Shown here: one piece after another, positions 4,680 through 12,215 of the stretch
Layout of the letters: each line of letters opens with the position of its first letter
Position numbering within the stretch: position 1 is the stretch's first letter
Notes under the pieces: generated by a model
Database searches by the model: none
The model's input: only the letters and a program-made list of their open reading frames with translations
What the model was told of the DNA's origin: nothing
Origin: a virus
IMG/VR virus record: IMGVR_UViG_3300030061_002257
Location: 1-24,303 of that record
Length of the DNA: 24,303 nucleotides
Reading direction: 5' to 3' (one strand)
Program-made: the position numbers and the translations under genes

Positions 4680-5012
4680 TCACTTTTTCTTTCTTCTTTT
4701 TTTCTTTCCCCAAGATAAGGGATTTAAGTTTAATTCTTGTTGATACCATTCTAATTGCTCTTGCATTTGTGTTATTTTTTTATCTTCTTCTTCTATGTGC
4801 TTACTTACAAGATCTTCAATGTTGGTATCAGCAAGTTCAACTCTTCGCTCAAGCTCTCCAATTCTGTTTTCAATTTGTAAGTACGAATAAACAAGCCCAG
4901 CGACAAGAGCCAACACTTGAAAAGCCCACTTAAGATTGATAGATACAATAGCGTTGTCATTGAGAATGGTTCCACGATACGACCTTGCCGTTTTAGGTTT
5001 GGCATTACTCAT
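4680..5012 (-). CDS. One-TM coiled-coil protein with poly-basic tail (i-spanin-like), 110 aa
   Basis: A basic, soluble N-terminus (about 27 residues) is followed by one TM (about 29-45, WAFQVLALVAGLVYSYL). A coiled coil follows (IENRIGELERRVELADTNIEDLV ... ITQMQEQLEWYQQEL), and then a tail GKKKRRKKK. A TM plus coiled coil is the Rz (inner-membrane spanin) plan. The start at 5012 overlaps the stop of the small lipoprotein gene by ATGA, so the two are translationally coupled, which fits an i-spanin/o-spanin pair in reversed order. The strongly basic tip is unusual for spanins and could bind anionic lipid or nucleic acid. Confidence 0.6.
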   Translation of the reverse strand: MSNAKPKTARSYRGTILNDNAIVSINLKWAFQVLALVAGLVYSYLQIENRIGELERRVELADTNIEDLVSKHIEEEDKKITQMQEQLEWYQQELNLNPLSWGKKKRRKKK

Positions 5013-5140
5013 ACCTCATAACCAGCTACACTCCAACCACTATCACAACTTCCAAGCAGTATTAAACCGCCAAGCACTATAAATAAAAATGCTATAATAG
5101 AAACGTAATCTTTCCAATCCTCATTCACCAGACCATTCAT
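5009..5140 (-). CDS. Tiny lipoprotein, 43 aa (possible o-spanin)
   Basis: The frame from ATG 5140 to TGA 5011-5009 gives MNGLVNEDWKDY, a hydrophobic segment VSIIAFLFIVLGGLILLG and then SCDSGWSVAGYEV. The LGSC sequence is a good lipobox, so the product should be cut and lipidated at Cys32, leaving only a 12-residue mature peptide. It starts inside the end of the HeH-domain gene (20-base overlap) and overlaps the next start by ATGA. Rz1-type outer spanins are small lipoproteins encoded beside Rz. This one would be exceptionally short, so the spanin role is tentative. A GTG at codon 5 is an alternative start. Confidence 0.55.
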   Translation of the reverse strand: MNGLVNEDWKDYVSIIAFLFIVLGGLILLGSCDSGWSVAGYEV

Positions 5141-5663
5141 CCTTTGCCATTTCAGCTAAACATTCACTATGAGACAAAGCAGTAATGCCACTAACTCCAG
5201 ATACTTGAGCGTGTGTGCCATCAGCGATTGCTAACTCATATTTAACTAATACTTTTGTATTGTCTTTATTCCATCTTGGGGCACCAAGTTTTCCTTGTTT
5301 AAACGCACATTCTTGCCAAGTTGGATCTTGCAATGTGGTAGTATCTACTTCTTGCTCTGTGTATTTATACTCTTCTTCAACTTGAGGAGTAGAATGAGGC
5401 TCTAACATGAGCTTTTCAAGTAACTCTGCCTTAGTATCGCTTGATGAATAATCTACGTCACAATCGTCCATATAAGCCTTTATCTCTGTTTTTGTGTTAT
5501 CATCTGATGGGTAGTAATCATATTTGTCTACCATTCTTTTACCAGTCTTTTCTACATCTTTATAAGTGTACTCATTCCAAGACAATCTATCCGCAGTTTT
5601 GAGTTTGCTTGGTAGCTTACCCTCATATACTGATTTAGTTAATATTAAATATGTATTAGTCAT
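5121..5663 (-). CDS. Tail-associated protein with HeH/LEM-type domain, 180 aa
   Basis: Using the ATG at 5663 (MTNTYLILTKS...), the product has 180 residues. About residues 53-86 form a HeH/LEM-like helix-extended-helix: KTEIKAYMDDCDVDYSSSD then TKAELLEKL, the usual EIKAYLD...DYS...TKAELLE pattern. Such domains are common in phage proteins encoded beside tail fibres and may bind DNA or protein. The C-terminal third (TWQECAFKQGKLGAPRW... VLVKYELAIADGT) looks beta-rich and is unrecognised. I prefer 5663 to the ATG at 5684: AAAGGAAAG lies a few bases before 5663, and the overlap with the fibre gene then shrinks to 8 bases. It may be a fibre-assembly or attachment protein. Confidence 0.65.
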   Translation of the reverse strand: MTNTYLILTKSVYEGKLPSKLKTADRLSWNEYTYKDVEKTGKRMVDKYDYYPSDDNTKTEIKAYMDDCDVDYSSSDTKAELLEKLMLEPHSTPQVEEEYKYTEQEVDTTTLQDPTWQECAFKQGKLGAPRWNKDNTKVLVKYELAIADGTHAQVSGVSGITALSHSECLAEMAKDEWSGE

Positions 5664-8600
5664 TTTTATGCTTTCCTTTGCCATGCTTATAATTTTTTAC
5701 TAACTCTCCAGATGTAGCAGTTTCTCCTTCTTCTGGTGTAGAACCATCAGCTTCAAATGCAGTTAATGCTTTATTGTAGAATCTTACTTCATCAAGGCTT
5801 CCTATAAAAAATTGAGTTGTTCCTGTTCTTTTTCCAATATTTAGAACTGCGGGATCATTATCAATAGTAGTTGGGATAGAGGAAGTATTTAATTTTACAA
5901 GAACTGTATCTACATATATCTGTACAGATGTTCCAGAAGTAAGTATCGCACAAACATGATGCCATTTATCATCATCATAAGTACCGCTTGTTTGCGTATT
6001 GCTAAAAGAACCTCCCGAATAATAACCTAATGATATTTTACCATCGATACTTTGAACACTCCAATTTCTATTAGTAGTATCATCTCTGTTGATAACTTGC
6101 TGATACCCACTTCCCATATCTGGTTGTTTCATCCAAAATTCAACAGTAAAACTGCCTTGAATATCAAATGCTTTAGTAATTGGAATACTTAAATGCTCTG
6201 CTAAACCATTTCTACTAAATCTTACTATATTACTTGTTGGATTTGTAAGCGGAAATCCTAATCCATCTTTATTAGAGTTTAATCCCTCACGAATTGTGAT
6301 TGCATCTGGTGTACCCGCAACTATGCCATTGTTGCCTGTGTTAAGTGTAGCTCCTGTAACTGTAAGATTTTTTGAGCCAACTAAATCTGTAACTGTACTA
6401 CCATTATCCATTTTCCAATAATGAGCAATGTTACTATTTCCTACTTCAGATACTTGATGTCCATTATTATAAATAGATTGTATTTCAGATAATGAAAGAG
6501 TTGCAGTATAAAAAGATGCACTAATACATTTAATATTTGCATCGTCACCCGTACTCCAAACTTCTTCACCTATTTTAAATTTTGTTCCTGTTGGTGTAGT
6601 TAAACTTGCTAATGTTTGAGAATATCCATTTCCATTAACATAGACTACAATATCATCACCATTCCAAGAAACTGCAAGGTGGTATAATTGACCAACTGCA
6701 AGAGTAACTCCTGTTACTACCCAATCTGCTCCATAACCAACAAACCTTAATGCTCCACTACTTTGTATTTCTAAACTACGAATAGTTCCTGTTGAAGTAT
6801 TACCACCTACACCAATAAATCTTTGAGTAGTTCCTAAAGCATTAGGAATAATCCAAGTAGATAAAGTTCCTGTGTCTGATTGATGAGAAGTAAAAGATGT
6901 ATTTTCTGCTTTATCGTTTGAGCCATCAAAATTTAAATAACTCCATCCTCTTCTATCTTCCCATGTAGATACACCATCGTTTCGCCAATAGCCAATTAAG
7001 TTATCTTTTTTACTATGTGTAGTAGCATCTAATGCGACACCATCGTTGAATAGTTCTTGTGCTTCTGCATCAGAAAAATGAGTGTTAAATATAGAAAACT
7101 CATCTAATAATCCATCTGACTCCCAAGCTCCATTTAAAGATTGACCAAGATATTGATATTTAAAATCTGATGTATTAGTAAATGAGGCAGTAGATTTGAC
7201 TCCATTTCTATAAGCACTAAATGCTCCGCCTGTTGTTCTTGTTATAACGCAAAAATGAGATTCATTTGCATTTACATTTCCTGTGCCTCCCATACTTCCA
7301 GAAAGTCCGTTAATTCTTATCATAATTCTATGAGCACCTGTAGTATCAACTCTGATTGTATCATCTGTACTATTTTTACCAATCATATGATGCTCTGAAT
7401 TATTAAATGGTGTAAATGAAAAAGCTATAGTAAATGCAGTATTAGCTCCAAGAGTCTGCTCTGTTAAAGAAACATAAGTATTTTTATTTCTATCGAATAT
7501 TGCTTTTTCAGTGTACCTAACCAATGGAATCTGTGGAATGACTGGTTCATTTTGAGCAGTAGTAAAGCCAGTTGAGGATATTCCTATTTCTTTAAGAGAA
7601 AAATTATCAAGCCAAATAGTTGAGTTTTGTCCTCTATGAACATAAACAAAAGTATCAGTTGCGTGTCCAGCTACAAAATCCATTGTTTTAGTAGTAAATG
7701 ATGTTTCAGTAACATCATGGTAGTTAAACCCAGTTGCATCTGACATATTAAGTCTTACATCTCCTGTATCTACTTTTACACTACAACTAAATCTGTAAGT
7801 TGTTCCAACTGTTAAATCAGTCGTTAAATCAAGAGCGTCTGAAAATTTTAAATAAGCACCATTCCCATTTGATGTACTGCAAACTACTTTTATAGCACCA
7901 CTATCATTTGTCATAGTAGCACCCGCATAAGCAACCCAAGAATGAGTACCGCTATCTACTGTACTTGCATCTGCATCAAATAACTCATTCCCAAAGAAAT
8001 TTGTAGTAGCATGGTTGCCCATGAGGACTTCTTGAATAGATAAATCAGATACAGAAAAATTAAAACTGCCACTATCAAGTCTGAATCCAAATAAAAAAGA
8101 ACTCGAAGAAGATGATGGTGTAAAATAGTATGTTTGTAATCCATTAGATGGACTTGTAACTAAAGTGTGATTACCCGAACTCATACTTGTTACTGTTCCA
8201 ACTCTTACAACACCACCAGAAAATGAACCGCTATTTAAAGTAAAATTAAAAGTAATTTTATATGTTTTACCCGCAGTTACACTAAAAACACTCGTATGAC
8301 AAATACCATGCCCAGAAGTATTATCAGCTACTGTAATACTATTACCATCTGATGTTAAAGTTTCAAAAGAATAATTAGTCCATGTTAATGAAGTTGCTAT
8401 ACTACTACCCAACTTCTTCTCACTATGGTCATATACTATTGATTGTGGACTTTCTGGGTTACCCTCAATCATAGGTAGCCACCAAATTAAATTATCTTGT
8501 ACTGCACTTGGTGTGTTTTCTGGGTTTTTGTAAAGTTCTTGTACTTGTGCCTCTGTAAGAGCAGTATCAAATAATTTAAAATCTGTTAAAGTACCATTAA

Positions 8601-9093
8601 AATAATTTGCATTTTGTCTATTTCCTACATAATGAATATTATTAGAGTGAGATGCTAATGTATATGTAGCGGATGTTGTGCTTATTAATGAACCATTTAA
8701 ATATACCTTTACATTTGTTTTATCATAGGTAACAACAAAATGATGCCATACTCCATTTACAAAAGTACCATTATTAAATCCGTTAATTATAATATTATTG
8801 TTTAAATAGATTAAATAACCACTTCCATGTTGCATAATAGATATAGCATTTCTATCATGCTGACTAAAAATAGTTCCTTCTGTTGCAGTAATATCAGCAG
8901 GTTTCATCCATATTGATGATGTAAAATGTGAAGAAGAATCTAATTTATCATGTATGTACGCACTTGTACATTGTAACCCATCTGCTACCCCATCAAATAC
9001 CAATCCTCTACCGCCATATACCTCGGCTCTTGAAGCCACATCTGCTGTAAGTAGTGGCGAACTTGATCTTCCGCTTTGTATCGTTGTAGCCAT
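5656..9093 (-). CDS. Giant fibre/adhesin with four LamG and two jelly-roll modules
   Basis: The product has 1145 residues and is virtually all beta-strand. Four concanavalin/LamG-like lectin modules lie at about 29-188, 525-685, 718-880 and 955-1110, recognised by FDG/NGxxxY strands, W(H)H(F/V) strands (VWHHFVVTYD, KWHHVCAIL) and YVNG loops. Three close with an L(S/T)xxxxQxL/I-type helix (ALTEAQVQELY, HFSDAEAQELF, LSLSEIQSIY). Two carbohydrate-binding-type jelly rolls sit at about 235-356 and 368-503, each ending in an LxIQEV or FSLKEI strand. This is a receptor-binding virion protein, probably for host polysaccharide. It starts in a TAATG overlap with the related 919-residue fibre. The C-terminus is basic (KHGKGKHKND). 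No enzymatic site or chaperone domain is visible. Confidence 0.85.
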   Translation of the reverse strand: MATTIQSGRSSSPLLTADVASRAEVYGGRGLVFDGVADGLQCTSAYIHDKLDSSSHFTSSIWMKPADITATEGTIFSQHDRNAISIMQHGSGYLIYLNNNIIINGFNNGTFVNGVWHHFVVTYDKTNVKVYLNGSLISTTSATYTLASHSNNIHYVGNRQNANYFNGTLTDFKLFDTALTEAQVQELYKNPENTPSAVQDNLIWWLPMIEGNPESPQSIVYDHSEKKLGSSIATSLTWTNYSFETLTSDGNSITVADNTSGHGICHTSVFSVTAGKTYKITFNFTLNSGSFSGGVVRVGTVTSMSSGNHTLVTSPSNGLQTYYFTPSSSSSSFLFGFRLDSGSFNFSVSDLSIQEVLMGNHATTNFFGNELFDADASTVDSGTHSWVAYAGATMTNDSGAIKVVCSTSNGNGAYLKFSDALDLTTDLTVGTTYRFSCSVKVDTGDVRLNMSDATGFNYHDVTETSFTTKTMDFVAGHATDTFVYVHRGQNSTIWLDNFSLKEIGISSTGFTTAQNEPVIPQIPLVRYTEKAIFDRNKNTYVSLTEQTLGANTAFTIAFSFTPFNNSEHHMIGKNSTDDTIRVDTTGAHRIMIRINGLSGSMGGTGNVNANESHFCVITRTTGGAFSAYRNGVKSTASFTNTSDFKYQYLGQSLNGAWESDGLLDEFSIFNTHFSDAEAQELFNDGVALDATTHSKKDNLIGYWRNDGVSTWEDRRGWSYLNFDGSNDKAENTSFTSHQSDTGTLSTWIIPNALGTTQRFIGVGGNTSTGTIRSLEIQSSGALRFVGYGADWVVTGVTLAVGQLYHLAVSWNGDDIVVYVNGNGYSQTLASLTTPTGTKFKIGEEVWSTGDDANIKCISASFYTATLSLSEIQSIYNNGHQVSEVGNSNIAHYWKMDNGSTVTDLVGSKNLTVTGATLNTGNNGIVAGTPDAITIREGLNSNKDGLGFPLTNPTSNIVRFSRNGLAEHLSIPITKAFDIQGSFTVEFWMKQPDMGSGYQQVINRDDTTNRNWSVQSIDGKISLGYYSGGSFSNTQTSGTYDDDKWHHVCAILTSGTSVQIYVDTVLVKLNTSSIPTTIDNDPAVLNIGKRTGTTQFFIGSLDEVRFYNKALTAFEADGSTPEEGETATSGELVKNYKHGKGKHKND

Positions 9094-11852
9094 TATTTTA
9101 ACTCTCCATAATTTGAGGTAACTTTTTTAAGTGTAAAGTTATCTATTGTAAATCCATCACCACTACCCCACTCAAACCAGATTCCATTATCATCTGGAAC
9201 AAAATAAAATGTATTTGTTTGTATACCATATTCAGTAGATGCCACTTTAGCTGAACTTCCCGCGTAATTATATATAGTAATTGGGGTTGTTGTATTATCA
9301 TTATTTCCTTCTGTTATTTCTAAAATATCAAAAGTACCTTTATATAAAGCACCACTTGTAAGTGTTACGCTTTGCCTTAAGCCACCAGAATTTCCAACTC
9401 CATGAACAAGGCTATTATTTACAACACTCATAGCACTACCACCACTTACTGGAGACCAACTTGTTAAATCACCACTTGCAAAGTCTCCATTAGATAATAC
9501 ATTACTACCTAATGTTTCTCCTGTAGTTTCATCCTGTACAAAACTTGTTTCAAATGTAGAGTCCAAGCTCCAGTATCCTACGATGTCGTTAGATACTTCT
9601 TTAATTGATATGTTATCAAGACTAAATGAGGATGATACACTACTTACTAATAATCTAATTTGGTCGTGTGTGCTTGTTGGTGTAACATAAAAAGTATGTG
9701 TTCCAACGCTATATCCCGCATTAGATACTAAAGCATCTGCAAGACTACTTCCGTTATAAGTATTAATTGCAAATGTTGCAGTATTGTCAAATATAGTAAA
9801 AACAATTTTATATAATTTATTTAAAGGTAGTGAAATATTAGAATTGCTTTTCTTAAAATATAAATAAGCAATACTACTATCTGAATATCTTAACCTACCA
9901 TCAGATATAGTAAGTCCAGATAATTGAACTCTCCAATTACTATCATTTGTATCTTCTGATAAATCACTACTAAATGTAGAATCACCAACTAACTCACTAC
10001 CCAATGTACTCTTAACATCTGCGGGTATCTTGGTATAAGAAGTGGATTCCATAAGAGATTGCACTTGGCTTTGAGACAAAACTCCTTGCCAAATTCCTAC
10101 TTGAGCAATATTGCCATCCCAATAATCATGGAGTGAGTTACCATAAAATCTTGCACCAATTTGAATTGTATCAGCATTAGTTGGATTATCAACAGCATTT
10201 TTTTCAGTTATAAATATTCCATTAATATATTGTTTATTTTTTCCATCTCTATCACAAGTATAAACAACATGATGCCATTCACCATTATCAAGATTTGTAT
10301 TTCCTGCTACTTTAGTAGCATGCCCACTTTGTGATGCACCTTCTGCATCAAAATAATCATTAAAATAATGAAGTGTAACACCATGTGTATAATCATTATT
10401 AGTTGCATTTCTTGTACTTACTACCCCAGGATAGCCACTTGAACTAAAATTTGCACCTGTTCTTACCCAAAAAGATATAGTCCAATCATATAAAACAAGC
10501 CCTGTGTTTTTTATTTCTATATAATCAGTATTACTTTGATTAAACAACGCACTACCATTCCCAATCGCTTCTGCTTGTGACTCAGTTATGTCTATTGCAC
10601 GTGGTAAAACTGGTGCATTGCCACCATATACTGTAGGACTATCAGCACTGCCTAAAGTTTGTGTTCCTACAGTTATTCCTGTGCCATACTGCCTTCCATT
10701 ATTTGAACCATGTTGGTCTTTTGCTAATAAATGATATATCTCTAAAGTTGTTGTAAGTGTTTCTCCTTGAGCCATATCGTGCCATCTAAAAAAAGAAGCA
10801 CTTGCTATATTGCTTGGAGCAGTAAAATCATAAATATTACTGCCTTGAGGAAGGTTATCCTCTGTACCATTTACTCTATATCCATATAAGCTTAATCCAG
10901 AAGTAGTTGAATTAATTGAACTGTTTGTAGTCGATATTAATCTATATCTACCCCCAGTATACCAATTAGTTGATGTTCCAGTCATATAAGCTACGTAAGT
11001 ATATAAATATCCACCTCGTGCATAATTACTACCTGACCCTGCAGTTACAGCTATATGAGTTCCCCCAGCATCATCAAAAGTTCCACCACCATAATTATTC
11101 CAATCATCTGCATCATAAAAAACACTTGCTTGATTAAGTAATTGTGTACTGTCTGCAACTTCTTCATCAAGACTCCACCAACTGACTAAATTTGTTTTTT
11201 CTATAGAGCTTAACTGACTGTAAGATTTGTTCATAATAGATTGGACTTCTTCGTATGACAATCCCCTGTTCCAAAGTCCAAAATTGCACATAGAGCCATC
11301 AAAATATTGAGCACCTAAACCCGATTGATGACCTAAAATATTATCTTGTCCACTATTAAACATTGTTCCCGACAATGAACCACCAGCTCCTACTCTTACA
11401 CCATCAATGTACATACACCCAGTAGTACCATCAGCAGTAATGGCAATATGTGTCCATTTCCCTGCAGTAAGCGCACCGTTTTGATAAGCCATATTTGACC
11501 CTGGTCCTCCAGAACCTCCAACATTTACTCTCCACCTTACTGCTCCGCCAGTACCTTCTTGATAAATTGTCATTTCGTGAGTACTCCATATTGAACCAAT
11601 ACCAAATATTGGACCTTCTTCAAGAACGTCTGGTTTTACCCATAAAGATAAACTAAAAGGAAATGAAATATTTAAATCGCCAAAATTTATATAATCATTC
11701 GTACCATCAAAATTTGTCGAACCCTCTGATGGAAATGCAAGTGTGTCTGACCTATTTGATTTAAAGTCTAAATAGAGTTTTAGATTATCTTTTATAAACG
11801 ATAAGCCACCAGATTTTATTCCGCTGATGGCGTTTGCTATGCCTAAAAACAT
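9093..11852 (-). CDS. Fibre/adhesin with two LamG and three jelly-roll modules
   Basis: The 919-residue sister of the downstream 1145-residue protein has the same type of modules. LamG-like lectins lie at about 45-207 (FDGTNDYINFG, KWTHIAITADG, MYIDGVRVG) and 432-603 (EWHHVVYTCDRDG, QYINGIF). Jelly rolls lie at about 245-375, 618-752 and 783-910. The LamG modules end in the same helix motif (LSYEEVQSIM, LSQSQVQSLM). The first 30 residues (MFLGIANAISGIKSGGLSFI) are not lectin-like and may anchor it to the tail. A good SD (AAGGA) precedes the start at 11852, eight bases after the stop of the 88-residue virion gene. It may form one adsorption organelle with its sister. Confidence 0.85.
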   Translation of the reverse strand: MFLGIANAISGIKSGGLSFIKDNLKLYLDFKSNRSDTLAFPSEGSTNFDGTNDYINFGDLNISFPFSLSLWVKPDVLEEGPIFGIGSIWSTHEMTIYQEGTGGAVRWRVNVGGSGGPGSNMAYQNGALTAGKWTHIAITADGTTGCMYIDGVRVGAGGSLSGTMFNSGQDNILGHQSGLGAQYFDGSMCNFGLWNRGLSYEEVQSIMNKSYSQLSSIEKTNLVSWWSLDEEVADSTQLLNQASVFYDADDWNNYGGGTFDDAGGTHIAVTAGSGSNYARGGYLYTYVAYMTGTSTNWYTGGRYRLISTTNSSINSTTSGLSLYGYRVNGTEDNLPQGSNIYDFTAPSNIASASFFRWHDMAQGETLTTTLEIYHLLAKDQHGSNNGRQYGTGITVGTQTLGSADSPTVYGGNAPVLPRAIDITESQAEAIGNGSALFNQSNTDYIEIKNTGLVLYDWTISFWVRTGANFSSSGYPGVVSTRNATNNDYTHGVTLHYFNDYFDAEGASQSGHATKVAGNTNLDNGEWHHVVYTCDRDGKNKQYINGIFITEKNAVDNPTNADTIQIGARFYGNSLHDYWDGNIAQVGIWQGVLSQSQVQSLMESTSYTKIPADVKSTLGSELVGDSTFSSDLSEDTNDSNWRVQLSGLTISDGRLRYSDSSIAYLYFKKSNSNISLPLNKLYKIVFTIFDNTATFAINTYNGSSLADALVSNAGYSVGTHTFYVTPTSTHDQIRLLVSSVSSSFSLDNISIKEVSNDIVGYWSLDSTFETSFVQDETTGETLGSNVLSNGDFASGDLTSWSPVSGGSAMSVVNNSLVHGVGNSGGLRQSVTLTSGALYKGTFDILEITEGNNDNTTTPITIYNYAGSSAKVASTEYGIQTNTFYFVPDDNGIWFEWGSGDGFTIDNFTLKKVTSNYGELK

Positions 11853-11860
11853 TTAAGTCC

Positions 11861-12127
11861 TTAGTATAGAAAAACAATATCACCAGCAGAAACAGCGGAA
11901 GATCCCGCACTATCTGTGGCTACTTTGGTTGGTCGTATCGGTAAGATAGATCCTTCAATTGTATTTTGAAACAACACCCAGGCATCACCCATATAAAAGT
12001 AATAACTTGCCCCTGTTCCGACAAATACTCCTTTTGGTTTTGGCTGTGCTGAAGTGGTAGAAATGCTAACGGCTTTATCAACCGATCCTAAACCCTTTAC
12101 TACGGCTATTGCTGATCCACTTGACAT
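11861..12127 (-). CDS. Small beta-rich virion protein, 88 aa
   Basis: The protein is Ser/Ala/Gly-rich and all-beta (MSSGSAIAVVKGLGSVDKAV...), with a core KPKGVFVGTGASYYFY ... FQNTIEGSILPIRPTKV. The GVFVGT ... G(S/T)ILPIRxTxV pattern is shared by small phage proteins often encoded beside structural genes, which look like decoration or spike subunits. No exact function is known to me. It is the first gene behind an internal promoter (12186-12214), has a clear AAGG SD and directly precedes the two fibres. A fibre adaptor or surface spike is therefore likely. Confidence 0.6.
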   Translation of the reverse strand: MSSGSAIAVVKGLGSVDKAVSISTTSAQPKPKGVFVGTGASYYFYMGDAWVLFQNTIEGSILPIRPTKVATDSAGSSAVSAGDIVFLY

Positions 12128-12160
12128 AAGTATATCCTTGTAGTTGTAGGGCTTAATATT

Positions 12161-12179
12161 GTTAATACGGTGTATTAAC
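12161..12179. promoter_or_regulatory. Perfect inverted repeat at the start of the fibre-module transcript
   Basis: GTTAATAC (12161-12168) and GTATTAAC (12172-12179) form an 8-bp palindrome with a 3-base centre. The predicted transcription start of the promoter at 12186-12214 falls at its edge, so it is either an operator at +1 to +19 or a 5' hairpin on the mRNA. No T-tract follows, so it is not a terminator. Confidence 0.6.
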
Positions 12180-12185
12180 GTGCTT

Positions 12186-12214
12186 AGTATAGCAACAGAC
12201 TAAATGAATATCAA
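12186..12214 (-). promoter_or_regulatory. Near-consensus sigma70 promoter for the fibre module
   Basis: On the minus strand TTGATA (12214-12209) and TATACT (12191-12186) are separated by exactly 17 bases. Each box matches consensus at 5 of 6. Its upstream edge reaches the last bases of the giant polyvalent gene. It would drive the 88-residue protein and both fibres separately from the upstream virion genes. Confidence 0.65.
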
Positions 12215-12215
12215 A

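Noticed and set aside
4805-5005. A 66-residue hydrophobic frame embedded out of phase in the i-spanin-like gene, as an embedded Rz1
   Set aside because: It has no lipobox and no clear SD, and the lipoprotein just upstream is a better o-spanin candidate.
5664-5684. Upstream start (ATG 5684) for the HeH-domain gene
   Set aside because: There is no SD before it, and the ATG at 5663 has AAAGGAAAG at a suitable distance and a shorter overlap.
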